A stretch of 64,000 bases of DNA from Aphidius gifuensis (GCF_014905175.1 NC_057793.1:15470673-15534672), one strand, 5' to 3'; shown: positions 1 through 13,319, counted from the first letter of the stretch. Notes: generated from the letters alone by a model not told the origin. Program-made: numbers and translations.

Positions 1-153
1 GAAGAGAAGTCAGATATTTACCATTACTTGATCCAGCAATTTCTTCACCTGTTTCTTCAGAATTGTCAGATTCCTTATTTATTTTTCTTTTACGTATACG
101 ATCTGCAGCAATTATATATGGAAGGAGTGACAAAATAATGGCATCCTTATCAT
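1..153 (-). CDS. possible 3' exon of an unrecognised gene (partial, runs off the left edge)
   Basis: On the - strand a good splice acceptor (pyrimidine-rich stretch ending TTTTTGCAG at about 154-160) precedes an open frame that continues to the window edge. The frame encodes about 50 residues: a hydrophobic stretch (AIILSLLPYIIAADRI), then a basic patch (RKRKINK), then an acidic Ser-rich tail. I do not recognise the family. It may belong to the same transcript as the exons at 3051-3238 and 3329-3568. However, the exon at 3051-3238 ends on a complete codon while this one starts two bases before a codon, so at least one exon between them is missing or lost. What is seen: acceptor and open frame. 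What is inferred: that it is an exon of that gene. Confidence 0.35.
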
Positions 154-3050
154 CTGCAAAAATTCAAAAATAACCTTACTGGTGATTTATTTTTGCACAG
201 TTAAAACCGTGCGAAGATTTCATAGTATATAGAAATTTTGACTGTTAAATATTACTACTTGAAACAGATAAAAGTATAAAATGGAATCAAATTATCTTAT
301 GGTGTGCTAGTCCTGAAAGATGTTCCAAATTCACGAAATCTTTTTTATCTTTTATTTTATGAGATATTTTTTTCAAAAGATCTTCGAGATAACTTCTTAT
401 GATTTCCCATCTTTCGAAAAAAAGCTCACTTTTTCCAGGAAATTCACGTTCAAAATCACTTTGTAACTAAAATAAAAGGAAATCAAATTAAATTGAAAAA
501 AATGCATTAACGGACGACCTTTGGTCTTTTATCAATTGGAAATTGAAAATTTCCAAAACTCCGGTGGGATAGCGCGTTTGGTTACATCATTTTTGGTCCA
601 ATATTATTCACCATTATTAGATATGTAATATGTATAAAAATGTATAAAATTGAATAATTAAATTCTTAACCTTACAATTGTTTATAATAAAAAAGATAAT
701 GCTTTTATTGTCAATAAAGGTGCCGCCATCTGTCATTCAGTTTTTACACTGATTTGCCTTTGTAATTTGTATGGGGAAAAATAAGGAATTATAGGAAAAT
801 CACTAAAATTCCGTACCGCTATCTGCCGCTGAATTTCGACAACTATCAAAAAAATTATCAAATAACCACTATCGCAATTGTTTAGATCTTTATTAATTGA
901 TTAACTAATCAATGAAAAGAGCTCGTACTACCGTCAAAAAATTCATTGAAACATTTTCTACAAGTTACCTAGATAAAAATGGTCAAGAAATAACTCTTTT
1001 GTGGTTTATTTCATTGTATAAAGCACTTACTCGGTTTTTTTTTGTAAACAATTGCTGATTATAACTAAACTAATTGTTGAAAAAATTCCGAGTTTAGCCT
1101 TGATTGTAGATTTTGGCATGTATAATCTATTAAAACTAAAAAAAACATGTAAGATGATTTTTAAAAAAGTTCTGTAATTTCTAAAAAAAAACAGATATTG
1201 GTTTTTGTTGAATAATTAAATGAATTCAACAAATAAAAATAAAAACGACCTTTAAAAATATCAATTTCGTTTCGTACTTTATTCTGTCAAATTTTCGCAT
1301 CCATGATTTTTGCTTAGTTTTCTTAATATTTCCCTTTGAATATTTTTTTAAAATTTTGTTTTGTAATTTATAGTCTTATTATTCATCTCAACAATTTTAT
1401 TTTTATCAGAGGCTGTGGCTTTTGCTAAAATCTTTCATTTGAGCCTAATATGAACAGTCTATCTTAATTATTATAGAAACTATGAGTGGTCTTTCGTAAA
1501 AATAAATAGGAATTTGTTGGTTAATCTTTAAATTCTTCGCCAAAATAGCAACTGGGTCAATAATACTGTGAGATAAGAGCCTTTGACTGGGCACACACTT
1601 TTTACGTAGGCAAAGCCGATAGTGTTAAATTCACTTGCGTTTTTTCATCATTACTTTTTGTCTTTGTCGCTGTCATCAAGCATAAAGTAAAATATAAAAG
1701 AAAGTAATTTCTAGTTCAATATACACCAACTTAGTTAACTTCAAGATATCAGTTTGTTCTGGCAGTATATAGCTATGAAAATTTTCATATTTGTGACATC
1801 TAATGATTTATCCATGTGTAAATTTCATTAGATATAATATGAGAATTAAATTCAAATACTTTGATAACTGAGATTTCAAATCAAGGGTAATAATCAGAAT
1901 TTCTATAATTTCAGAATTCTGTTGTTTCCGGATTTCATAATTTTCAAGATTTTCATATTAAATAATAAAAAATGCATTAACGGATGACCTTTAGTCTTTT
2001 ACCAATTGGAAATTGAAAATTTCCTAAACTCCGGTGGGATGGCACGTTTGGGTAAATCATTTTTGGTCCGATACACACAATATGTATAAAATTAAATAAT
2101 TAAATTCTTAACATTCTTAACCTTACAATTATTTATGATAAAAAAGATAATGCTTTTATTGTCAATAAACAGTGTCTCCATCTGTCATTCATTTTTTACA
2201 CTCATATATGCTTTTGTATAGGGAACATTAGGGAATTATAGTAAAATCACTAAAATTTCGTGCTGCTATCTGCCGCTGAATTTCGACAACTTTTAAAAGA
2301 ATTACTAAATAACGACTATCGTAATTGTTTACATCTTTATTAATTAATTAACTAATCAATTGAAAAAGCTCGTACTATCGTCAAAAAATTCATTGAAACA
2401 TTTTCTACAAGTCACATGGTTAAAAATGCTCAAGAAATGACTCTTTCGTGGTTTATTTCATTGTGTAAAGCACTTACTCAGGTTTTTTTTATAAACAATT
2501 GCTGATTATAAGTAAACTAATTGTTAAAAAAATTCCAAGTATAGCCTTGGTTGTAGATTTTGGCATGTATAATCCATTAAAACAAAAAAAAACGTGTAAA
2601 ATGATTTTTAAAGAAGTTGTGTAAGTTATAAAAAAAACAGATATTGGTTTTTGTTGAATAAATAAATGAATTTAACAAATAAAAATAAAAACGACCTTTA
2701 AAAATATCAATTTCGTTCCGTACTTTATTCTGTCAAATTTTCGCATCCATGAATTTTGCTTAGTTTTCTTAATATCTCGCTTTGAATATTTTTGGCAAAT
2801 TTTCTTTTGTAATTTATAGTTTCATTTTTCATCTCAACAATTTTATTTTTATCAGAGGCTGTGGCTTTTGCTAAAATCTTTCATTTGAGCCTGATATGAA
2901 CAGTCTATCTTAATTATTATGGAAACTATGAGTTGTCTTCTTAAAAAGTGTACAGAAAGCAATACTAGGTGGGGGCGCTTAGCGCTTATCCCACCTCCGT
3001 AAAATAAATACAAAAGCAACAAATAAATAAGTTAATTAATTAATCATTAC
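154..3050. repeat. direct duplication of about 1 kb (500-1490 and 1971-2935)
   Basis: A block beginning AATGCATTAACGGA at 501 recurs beginning AATGCATTAACGGATG at 1971 and stays alignable for about 970 bases with scattered substitutions and small indels. Both copies end near a shared ATTATTATxGAAACTATGAG. The offset is 1470 bases, with about 480 bases of unrelated AT-rich sequence between copies. Neither copy has a convincing ORF. The block lies between putative exons of the - strand gene, so it would be intronic there. It is either a segmental duplication or two insertions of one unclassified repeat. A short GC palindrome follows at 2970-2995. Confidence 0.75.
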
Positions 3051-3238
3051 CAAATCAGCACCAATGACAGAATCTAACACCAAGAACTGTTGGCAATAAT
3101 CATCTACTGAAATACAATTTGTTTTTGATTTCAACAAATTTTTACGAAAATGAAATGTTGAGTCCCACTTAGCTACAATGTCGATATCAACTGCATCGGG
3201 ATGTGTCTTGAGCCATTTAATTGCGAACAAGTCATTTT
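3051..3238 (-). CDS. putative internal exon, unknown protein
   Basis: The frame encodes about 62 residues between an acceptor (TTTATTCAG, reading - strand, at about 3239-3247) and a donor (GTAATG, at about 3045-3050). It includes the segments WLKTHPDAVDIDIVAKW and DYCQQFLVLDSVIGADLV. The exon opens with two bases of a split codon, which fits a phase-1 end for the upstream exon at 3329-3568 once one base is added there. The spacing of aromatic and acidic residues recalls uncharacterised multi-exon proteins common in ant and wasp genomes, some linked to mobile DNA. That is memory of a family, not a demonstrated match. Confidence 0.4.
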
Positions 3239-3328
3239 CTGAATAAATTAAAACCAATACTATCCTTGGGAAATCATCGTCTGCTTATCAATGCCTATAT
3301 ATAAGTTTAGTTAAGTTAAGTTACATAC

Positions 3329-3568
3329 CAGTTGGTGTAAAATCGACTACTTCACGAGGACCAATTTTTTTAGCAATCCAGATTTTCGAAAATTAAATTT
3401 GATTCCTCCAAAAGCACTGTACAGTGTTCCACCAGGATTTTTGCTTTTTACTGAAGGCCGATAATATAATTTTTGGTCTTCAGTAGCAAATGTTTCAGCT
3501 ATTTCTGCTGCAAGATTTATAAAACGATCTCTTTTAAACCTGTAAAATTCTAAAAGTAGGTCATACAA
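3329..3568 (-). CDS. putative 5' exon, unknown protein, with a homopolymer frameshift
   Basis: The frame starts at an ATG at 3568 and encodes about 66 residues, including LLLEFYRFKRDRFINLA and NPGGTLYSAFGG, before it slips at a run of seven T (seven A on the coding strand) at about 3365-3371. One extra base there would keep the frame open to a good donor (GTATGT) and give a phase-1 exon end, which matches the next exon at 3051-3238. The lesion may be a sequencing error or a young mutation. Function unknown. The upstream side lacks a clear promoter, so the ATG could be internal to a longer exon. Confidence 0.4.
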
Positions 3569-3569
3569 T

Positions 3570-5963
3570 ATTTCAAGAATTTATTTTCAAAAAAAACTAG
3601 TATGTAGAAGTTTTGTTCTCGCAAAAAAAAAAAAAAACATTTAAACAGAGAACAAGTTGCTTTTCATTTACCGAAGTATTTTTATGAGTGACTATATCCC
3701 TTTAGTTGAATATAAATGAATATTTCAAAAAATTCAAGATAGAAAATTCAAACTCAATATCTATGAAGTAGCCTTTTAAAGTTGTAACTGGTCTGAAAGG
3801 TCTGAAAACTGGGTCTACGACCTTATTTTATTCAAAGAATAAAAATTAAAGAAATAAAAATAAAAAGTTTTCAACTGAATAAAAATTATTTTACAATTTG
3901 AAAATTTCTTTCTCAATGAAAAGCACTTATTTATAACTCAAAGCAATTTTTGCTTAAACTCATGACACAATGACTTATATGTTCTTTGTTTAAATAGTTT
4001 TTTTTTTTTTTTTTAAAAACAATATTTCTATTAAAAAATTTTTTTTCTGTTAATACGGTCTTCTATTTGAAATTTTATAATCGTAGTTATAAATAACTTG
4101 ATACTAAGTACTTTAAACTATTTGAACTTTCTAAAAACAAGCTTGATTTCAACTATCCAACTCTCAAGGAAATTCATAAAGTTATTGCAACCTGTATACA
4201 AAATCACCGGTGAGCTCATGAATCATCTGCACAGTTTTCGTGCGTTCAAACTTTTATTCATATCTACGACAAAAATTTCAAAATGGCTCTTCATGTATCT
4301 GCTGAAAATCACGCAGACATATATAAAAACGCAATTTTTGTCATGTATATCTGTATAATTTCCACTGGACTAACCAAACCTTTGGAAAAAAACTATTCTT
4401 TCCCGGGTTCGTTTTCGGTTTATTTTGGTTCAATTAGGGATAACAGTTCTATTTGGGTTTGTTTTGCGCAATTTTCAACTTCAAATAATCTTTATTTTCG
4501 GTTATTATAAATAATGAAATATTTACTCTAATTTCTCAAGAAGAACTGGGTTTGGATGATCCTATTCAATTTCGTGTTTCATAATGATACGACTCAATTT
4601 TTGTTTTTCTGTATCAATAAAACCTTCTTTGTTTTGGCAATATGATATGATGAGTAACCGACTTTCCATTGTATTTACCAAATATTTGAACAGTCTCTAT
4701 ATAAAAAAAAAATAAATGATAAATAAAATTCTATTAAATAAAAATTTGAATATCATAACGCTATTTGTTGGTTCATAAAGCTACTTCAATAATTTCGAAC
4801 AACAATGATTATGCGCTTTATGAAATAACGTTGTTCATCGGTATTCTTTATGAAATCTACACATAAGCAAGAAATTTTGTAATAGAACTTTAAATCAGAT
4901 TACAAAAAATATTCTCGTTGTAATTAACCGATAAAAATTGAATAAAAATCATCGAATCCAATGCAACTGAAACTAGGCACTGTGTGGTAGCTGCCGAAGA
5001 TAGCAAGAAGCGGCTATAGATGCGCCAATGCTTGCTTTTACAATTAAAATTTCATTTTCTAAACCTCCATGAAAATTTCGACCCCCTAAGCCGTGTTTAG
5101 AATGTGAAAATTAAGGTACGCGTTTTTTTTAATACAAAATAATTTTTATCTATACCTATTAGAAAGCATACCTTAATTGTTTCTCCTAGAACACGGCCTA
5201 TAATGTTGAAATTTCAATGGATGTTTAGAAGAAGATTCAATATAAATATGGATAAAAAATGTCGAGGTAGCTACGTATAGTTTAGAAAATAAAAACTATT
5301 CTGTTAAAAGTGCTTAATGAAAGTGCAAAAGGGTCGCGTCGTTCCTCCTTTGCCACCCATTACGACGTAACGTTTAAATTGGAAAAAATAATAAATAAGT
5401 GAAAGTTACCGAATACGTGAATAAAAATTCATTTTGACTAGAGTTTTTTAACAAACAGTTCACTGAAAACAAATCATTGAAATAAAAATAATTAAAAATA
5501 TCAAACAAATGAATAATAATAAGAGTAATAATTGAAGAATTTATTATGAATGGAAAATAATAATATTGTTCAATAAAAATTATTAGTGAAATCGAAATGT
5601 TAATTGTAATGTTACTCAGTTGAAAAATTACAAAACGAAAAAACATGAAAAATAATGATAAATAATTACATAGATAAATAAAAGTTGGTGTGAAAATAAC
5701 ATTCTTAGAAAAAATGTTTGTCACATACAAAATAATAGTGATAATAATTAAACTAAAAATGTTGAATGAAAAATATTAATTATACTGTTAGACAACTAAA
5801 AAAAATAGCTACAATAGTCAATCGAAAAATAATATCATTAACTATGATATCAAGTGAATGAAATAAAAGTAGAAAGAAATAATGATAATAACGATAGACA
5901 AAAAAAATAAAAGTTTATAAATTTTATATATATATATTATATATAATATTTTCTTTTTTTTTT
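3570..5963. other. gene-free AT-rich stretch
   Basis: No convincing coding region. The short frames on both strands lack recognisable motifs and follow AT-rich codon drift. The only structure I see is a small imperfect inverted repeat at about 5093-5205 (AAGCCGTGTTTAGAA facing CTAGAACACGGCCT), probably a short MITE, and a run of TA dinucleotides near 5925-5945. Confidence 0.5.
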
Positions 5964-6751
5964 ACGGAGGCTAGGAGCCGAAAGGCTCAGCCACAGTATT
6001 GGATTTATCCCCCAAAAAAAAAAAACGTTCATAACTTCTAAACTAATTGTCGTAAAGACTTCGGATTTGGCTCAAAACAAGCGGCTCTGGAAATTCTATC
6101 GCCCCTAATGAAAAAAAACATTATCTATTCGGCCATTTTTTTTTTTTTTTTCCCAAAAAACGAAAAAAAAAAAAATAGTGTTTTTTTTTTTTTTTTTGCA
6201 CGAAAAATACTATTCGTACGATAAAAATTCATTTGAAAAAGTTCTAGAATTTTGAAAAACGATTATTTTAAGCCTAATATGAACCCTCTGCGACTACTCT
6301 ATTTTGAGTTATAGCTTTTGCCGTTTTCATTTTTTAGGCAAACGATAACTCATGATGAATTTTTCAAAAAAATTATAGTTTTCATAAAATAGTGAAAAAT
6401 AGAATTTTTGAAATATTTTTGTCTCTTTTGTTTTAAAAATAGAAAAAAATTGACTATTGGAATCAGGATAAACTCCTGAAGGGGCGATAGAGTTTTAAAA
6501 ACCACGTTTTTTGAGCTTGATATGAAGTCATTCTGTTGATTCTAACAGAAGTTATAGCTTGCCTTAACTTGAACGAAAAAAAAAAAAAAAAAATCGATTT
6601 TCAGAAAAATAAAAAAAAATGTACTATTATTGTATTGTTACTTTTAAAAACCATTTAAGAGATAAAATTTAACACGGCCCTAGCCGGAGTATTAAAAATT
6701 TTTAATTTTCAACGGTAACGCGGGCCACACGCCCCAACAAACGCTACCAGA
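5964..6751 (+). repeat. dispersed repeat N, copy 1
   Basis: One end reads ACGGAGGCTAGGAGCCG and contains a small hairpin (GAGCC-GAAA-GGCTC). The other ends CTAGCCGGAGTATT... then GGTAACGCGGGCCACACGCC. The interior has modules with GACTTCGGATTTGGCTC and TCTATCGCCCC. Related copies lie at 11046-12907 (same orientation) and at 58405-59493 and 61993-63172 (opposite orientation). There is no ORF. The end with a small GC hairpin is somewhat Helitron-like, but no canonical CTRR terminus is placed correctly, so it stays unclassified. Confidence 0.75.
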
Positions 6752-7250
6752 TCTTTTTTTATGTTTGAAAAAGTATTTTATTCGAAAACATATGTTTTTT
6801 TTTTTAATAGAAGTAAACTACTGAGCCTACATTTAAAAGCGCAGTAAACTTATCTTACTAAAATCAATGAAATTATATTACAAACATTATCTCAAATTTT
6901 TTTTAATTGAAACTTTCGTTAGGTAAATTTTTATCATAAATCGACATGATAATACGTGAAATATATTCGATAAATTTTGATATTCTTGCTCGGAATGAAG
7001 TAAGTTGATGCTCAGTAAAATTTTTACGACAATATATTATTTATATTTTTACATATGAAAATTATTCGTTGTTTTTAAACGTTTATAACGTGTACCACAT
7101 AAAAAGCCGTCCAGTCAAAGATATCTACCCGAGGTAATGTTGTGTATTATTTTAAAATAACATGAGTCGCTTTTATAAAAACGAAAAAAAAACGATATTT
7201 CGTAGTAAAACCATTGAAATTTTTTTTTTTTTCTTTAAAGTAACCCTCTA
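6752..7250. other. AT-rich stretch without recognisable features
   Basis: Homopolymer-rich sequence; I see no gene, RNA or element boundary in it. Confidence 0.4.
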
Positions 7251-7690
7251 TATCGTTTCTTTGGGAGCTCAGAAACACCCGAAAAAAATTTGAGCTCAAA
7301 AAACTTTTTTTGGAACTTGCTAATCGCACATTCAGTTTTCCCATTTGAATAACATAGGAAAAGGTTGTGAATATATTTTTCTGAAGGATTATGAAAAAAT
7401 ACAAAAGACGAGGTTGAGATTAAGTGGAAATTCGCCAAAAAAAATTATACGATGAAATCCATAAAAATGAAGTTGTTTCGACTTTGGTTTTCTTATTAAA
7501 ATGAATAACTCACTCTTTTTTCGACCTAAAATTTTCAAATATGGCTTATTTTTTTGCTTTCAAGCGATCTTCATATTCGTTATTGGCTATAAATACGATT
7601 CATATACTACATTAATTTTTAAGTTCATAATTAAAAAAGAAATCTGAATAATGACGAAAAAAAAAAAACAAAATCCATTTAAATAACGAA
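7250..7690 (+). repeat. left arm of an outer foldback
   Basis: This block matches, in reverse complement, the block at 20145-20640. Both share TTTTCCCATTTGAATAAC, CCAAAGTCGAAAxAACTTC (complement here) and ATGGATTTCATCGTATA, in the same order. Everything from 7690 to 20145 lies in the loop, including the Fanzor-bearing element. The arms contain no credible ORF. Confidence 0.75.
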
Positions 7691-7809
7691 TAAGTTGATT
7701 ATATTCGTGTTGAAGTAACTATAAAAATAATAACGAAATCAACAACAATGATGGTTTGTAAAAAAAAATTTATTTATTCATTTTTAGTCATTGCTTTTTA
7801 TTCCAACTG

Positions 7810-8293
7810 CACGGAGAGAAATCCACAGCAAAAAATGCTGTAGACACTAGAGCAAATTTTGCTGTAGTTTACTGTGGAATTTAGTAGTTGCGATGTGAAG
7901 CCACCACGATCGACTTAAATTTCCTACTACACTACAGTAGTAATCAAAACAAAATAAAAATTAAATGAGAACTTATTCGTCTTAGACATCAAAATTAAAA
8001 TGTAACGTATTTATTTATTTTTCAAAGAATGAACCATTTTATAATTGTCGTTTGTTTCACCGTATTTTCATACATATTCATGAATGAAATAGAAATAGAT
8101 AAACTACAGTAATATTAAGCATAAAGTATACTATTAACTTAAGACTTCAAATATTCCTGTAAAAATACAGTAAAAATTTAGATAAAATATAGTAATAATT
8201 ATTATAATAAGTGGGAAATAGTTGCTGAAATGACGTCGGCTATGAAATTTAGTATACTACTACAGTAATTTTTGCTGTGGGTCAAATAATAAG
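7810..8293 (+). mobile_element. MITE with CACGGAGAGAAAT terminus (left part, split by element A)
   Basis: It starts CACGGAGAGAAATCC at 7810. Its opposite terminus appears only after element A, as ATCTCCGTG ending at 19953, so element A inserted about 15 bases from the MITE's right end. Internal words CACAGCAAAAA and TACTACAGTAATTTTTGCTGTG form a further inverted arrangement. A related copy lies at 61262 onward (CACGGAGAGAAATCC, then AAATTACTGTAGTGGTAT and GACGTCATTAAAG), matching the complement of 8180-8280. No coding capacity. Confidence 0.65.
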
Positions 8294-8799
8294 CCCAGGC
8301 AGAAATTAGTCTCGGAATTCGACACTAAGCCTCGTTTCGACGTCGAAGACCGAGCTCGATTCTATATACAAATGTTACACGTTTCGACGTCGAAACGAGG
8401 TTAAAACGAGGTCGAAAATAAAAATCACCCAAAAAGACTTAAATAATGGATATTATACTAGAAAATCAATATTATTAGTTATATTATACAAAAACATGAA
8501 AATAAAAATTATAATAATAATGAATTTATAAGGTTTTCATGATTTTAATTTTTAACCCGATTCGACTTCGATTCGAGCTCGTTTCGACGTCGAAAAGTAA
8601 CGTTATTCGACGTAGAAACGAGGTTGAATCGAGCTAGAAAATAAAATTCATAAAAAATTATTAAATTTATAATAAAAATAATATTAATAAGATTAATAAT
8701 AATAATAATGATAATATTATTATGTTATTAATAAATATATAATAATATATTATATTATTAATATATTATCATTATTATTATTATTATTTGCTTAAGAGC

Positions 8800-9640
8800 T
8801 CCTCCTACAATAATAAAATGATATATCAAAACGCTCTTGACTTGCCATTTTTTTTACAATAAATAAGATTTAATATGATTTTTTATTATAGTAGAGGGCG
8901 CCTTTATGCTTCTATCTAAAAAATAAATTGTCAGTGGCAAATGAGCGCCTGCAGGGCGCGACAAACGCGACAGATCACCGCATTGATCGTTAATTTTTTA
9001 TTTTTGTGTTTAAATGTTTTTTTTTTTTTTTTCTTTCGCTGAAATAAGAAACAAATTGAATGTGCCAGATAAGCGCCTAAAGGGTGCGACTAAATCACCA
9101 TGTAATACTGAGTTTATATTGACCTGCCAATTTTTTTTTCTTTTATAAAGACTCGAGGAAGCCCCTTACAATGATAAAAAAATATATTCAGACGCTCATG
9201 ACCTACTTATATTTTATATCAATAAAAAAAGCTCGAGAGCGCCCTTTAAAATTAAAAAAAACATATATTAAGACGCTCTTGACTTGCCAATATTTTATAT
9301 TCATAAATAGAGGCTCAAGAGCGCTCTCTACAGTAATAAAAAAATATATTTAGACCGTCTTGACCTGCCATTTTTTTTTTACATCAAATGAAGGTTTAAT
9401 ATGAATGGTTATTATCGTAGGAGGCGCTCTTGAGCCTCTATTTACGAATTTAAAATATTAGCAGGTCAAGAGCGTCTCAATCTATATTTTTTTTATTGTA
9501 GACGGCGAAAAAAAAAGAAAATTTTACGTTTTCCAAGATAAAACTGGTGACAAATTATAAAATGGTTAAAAAACGCCGTTTTCAGAGATACAAATTTCAA
9601 AATTGAGTCTTCGAAAAGGGAGTACATATTAGGTTTTTTT
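8800..9640. repeat. inverted and tandem GACGCTCTTGACCTGCCA-type repeats (left arm)
   Basis: Units of roughly 100 bases alternate between GACGCTCTTGACCTGCCAAT...AGAGGCTCAAGAGCGCC and their complement. The same block recurs inverted at 13320-13965 and partly at 19098-19350. A longer non-tandem piece with TTTTACGTTTTCCAAGAT and TTAAAAAACGCCG occurs both here (9515-9600) and inverted at 13600-13690. These look like long subterminal repeats of element A that were themselves duplicated or rearranged. Short ORFs here are artefacts of the repeat. Confidence 0.7.
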
Positions 9641-9719
9641 AAGCTGATCTTTGCCCCGCTCGGTAGGCATACATTATCGTGCAAGCATGCTCACCAACGA
9701 GTTACTAATAAAAACTGTA

Positions 9720-10210
9720 AAATTTACGTTTTTTGAAGTTTTTTTTACGTTTTAAAAATTCCAAAGAAAAATAGTAGCTAAGGAAAAGATGAAGCTAAGA
9801 AAATGAAGGTGCCAAAGGAATTATGTTTTGAGCAACATTAATTTCTTAAGTAGATCTTTTTCTTAGCTACTGCTTTTTCTTGGACATTTTGATTTATTTT
9901 AAGCTAAGATATTGAGGTTGCCAAAAAATTATGTTTAGAGGAAAGAATGTTGCTTCAATTATAATTTTTTGGCAACCTCAATTCCTTAGCTACTGCTTTT
10001 CCTTGGACATTTTCATTTATTTGAAAAATAAGAATGTCCAAGGAAAAACAGTATCTGAGGAAAGAATGTAGTTGAAAAATTGAGGCTGCCAAAAAATTAT
10101 GTTTAGAGGAAATAATGTTGCTTAAAATATAATTTTTTGGAAACCTCAATTCCTTAGCTACATCTTTTCCTTAGCTACTGCTTTTCCTTGGACATTTTTA
10201 TTTTTAAAAA
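9720..10210. repeat. palindromic words shared with the element B satellite
   Basis: Complementary words built on TCCAAGGAAAAGCAGTAGC and CTAAGGAAAAGATG face each other several times. They are the same words that build the satellite inside element B at 14925-17130, although this stretch is outside B. Also present: CTCAATTCCTTAGC and its complement. No gene. Confidence 0.6.
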
Positions 10211-10620
10211 ATAAAAAACTATATGTATTTTATTTGTTGAACAAATTAGAAAAACTCTAAAGAAATGCAGTACTTAAGGAAAAGTTATAAAGTCCTCACA
10301 AATCTCTATGAATTTTTTAGATATAATTGCCTAAATAAATTGAAATAGTTGCATGAGATGGCTTGGGATTTATTATGAAATTCATGAATCGATTTTTCTG
10401 ATTTTATCGTCTACTCATTTTAGCTAAATCAACTGAAATAAATTTCAAAATTTCGAATAATCGGTTAGATTTCTATTTTCGAACAATTCAAATCGTTCTA
10501 TCTTTTTTATATACATTCATGTCTCGATTTATATACCTTAGTACTCAAAAAATCCATTTCCTGGTATTCATCGAAAGTCATTATTAATAAGGACAAAAAT
10601 TTTCAACCTTTTATAGTAAC

Positions 10621-10720
10621 GGGCGATGGCTTAGAGGGATAGCGCACAAGGTTCAAAACCATAGATATAATATAGGTTTAGGTAGAGTCGTAGGTTCGAA
10701 TCCTGGTCGAAACAGTTAGG
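10621..10720 (+). repeat. tRNA-like (SINE-type) sequence with A and B boxes
   Basis: An A-box-like GATGGCTTAGAGGGATAGCGC is followed by a B box GGTTCGAATCC at 10693-10703, about 60 bases apart. An A-rich tail follows (about 10724-10740). The acceptor stem does not pair, so it is not a functional tRNA gene. It is best read as a tRNA-derived SINE head or tRNA pseudogene, inside element A. Confidence 0.55.
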
Positions 10721-11045
10721 AACAAAAAAAAAATATTAAAAAGAAGGTAACATCCTATATTAGGTCTGTGGTAAACCTAAAATACTTTTTTACTTTTTTA
10801 GAAAAGATTTTTTTACCGTTTCAAAAAGATTTTTTTTATCTTTTCAAAAAGTTTTTATTCATCTCTCTACAGCCTTTTTTTCACGTTTCAACATGGTCAA
10901 TGTCAAAGTTTTTATTTACTATGAAAACTTTAATTTTTATCTTTCTCTATTGTAAATGGTAGCTTATTGGTTTTTAGCTTCCAAAAAGATAATTTCTGCG
11001 TTTTCTCATAGTTAATTGCAAAAAACGTAATATTTATCTTTTTTT

Positions 11046-12907
11046 ACGGAGGCTAGAAGCCATAGGCTCAGCCGGAGTATTGTATTTAATAACGAAAAAA
11101 AAAAAAACGTTCATAACTTACAAACTAATTGAAGGGAAATCATCGTATTAGGCTTAAATGATGCGTCTTCGAAAACTATATCGCCCGCAATGTCGGTTTT
11201 TTCCTCTATCTGCAATAGTTTTTAAACGAAAAATAAAAAACTCTGAAATAAGAAAAAAAATAATTACATATTTAATTTTTTATCTCAGAAACTATTCAAG
11301 GCCGAAAAAAAAGCCAAATATCTCATAATGAAGCTTCGTGAGGCCTTTCATTTAAGCCTAGTATGATGTATCCATCTTCATTATCCCGAAAGTTATAACG
11401 GTTTTTAACAAATTTAAAAAAATTAGAAATCGAATAACTTGACCAAAAAAAAGAATAAAGACTTCGTATTAGGCTCATTTTTTGCGTCTCAAAAAACTCT
11501 ATCGCCCGCGTTGTCTGTTTTTTTCTATCTTCAATAGTTTTTGAACAAAAAAAAAAACAATCACATATTTAAATTTTTTTCTCAGAAACTATTCAAGGCC
11601 GAAAAAAAGCCAAATATCCCATAATGAAGCTTCGTGAGGCCTTTCATTTAAGCCTAGTATGATGTATCCATCTTCATTATCCCGAAAGTTATAACGGATT
11701 TTAACAAATTAAAAAAAATTAGATATTAAATTACTTGACTAAAAATTATAATAAAGACTTCGTATTAGGCTCATATTTTGCGTCTCAAAAAACTTTATCG
11801 CCTACATTGTGGGTTTTTCCCTACATCTCCAATAGTTTTTGAAGAAAAAAAAAAAAAAACTTTAAAATAAATGAAAAAAATCAAATATTTGATTTCTTTT
11901 CTCAAAAACCATTTAAGGCCAAAAAATAAGCCACATTTCCTACAACAGAGCTTTTTAAGAACTTTCAATTGAGCCTAATACAATGTTTCTATCTTCAGTA
12001 TCCTGAGAGTTATATTATTTTTAATCAATTTTTCAACAATTCAGAAAAATTAGGCAATGCATAAATCAACGTAAAATTGAAATAGAGAATTCAATTTCAC
12101 GACAAAAAAAATTTTCAAAAAAAAAATTGACAAAAAAAATCACGACAAAACAAATTTTGACAAAAAAAATCACGATACAAACAATCACAACAAAAAGTAA
12201 AAAAAAAAAAATTTAGACAAAAAATATCTAGTGACTGAGTCAAAGATTTGAATGGTTGAATAAAATTGTTTGGCTACAATTACAGCTGAGTAAAAAATCT
12301 AGCTGAGAAAAATAATGCAGATATTGATTGTTTGCCTACAATCACAGCTAAGTAGAAAATCTAGCTTTATAAAAATATAGCTAAGTGCAAAATCTAGCTA
12401 AGTAAAATGATGTAGATATTGATTGTTTGGCTATTATTGAGGTTAAGTAAAAAATCTACTAGGTGAGTGAAAAATCTAAGGGCTACACATATGAGAAAAA
12501 TAATTTATATGAAATATTAAATTTATTATTTAGAAAAAAAAAAATTTATTATGACGTAATTTTGTTAAAAAATTTTTTCTGTCATGATTTTTCTTATCGT
12601 GTTTTTTTTCGAGTTTTTTTTGGAAATTTTTTTTTGACATGTAACCAAGAATTCGTAACGGGATTTTATTTTGCGTCGCAAAAAACTCTATCGCCCGCAT
12701 AATCGGTTTTTTTTTGCTATCTCCAATATTTTTTGAGAAAAAAAAACAATAAACATGGAAATTTTCTTTTGAATAATGTTATTATTAATAAACCGTAAAA
12801 TTTCGTAAAAAACCATAATGTCATTATATCTGAGGAATTAAGACACCCATGGCCCTAGCCGGAGTATGGGAAAATTTTAAATTTCCAACGGGTAACGCGG
12901 GCAACAC
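11046..12907 (+). repeat. dispersed repeat N, copy 2 (expanded)
   Basis: Starts ACGGAGGCTAGAAGCC and ends CTAGCCGGAGTATGGG...GGTAACGCGGGCAACAC, directly abutting the (AAT)n array. The middle holds about three tandem modules of roughly 310 bases, each with a form of TTCGTATTAGGCTCA and of CTCTATCGCCCGC (near 11150, 11470 and 11760). It is therefore longer than copies 1, 3 and 4. A low-complexity stretch with CTAGCTAAGTAAAA words lies at 12230-12480. No ORF of note. Confidence 0.65.
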
Positions 12908-13300
<393 letters not shown>

Positions 13301-13319
13301 ATAACTATTCATTAATATA

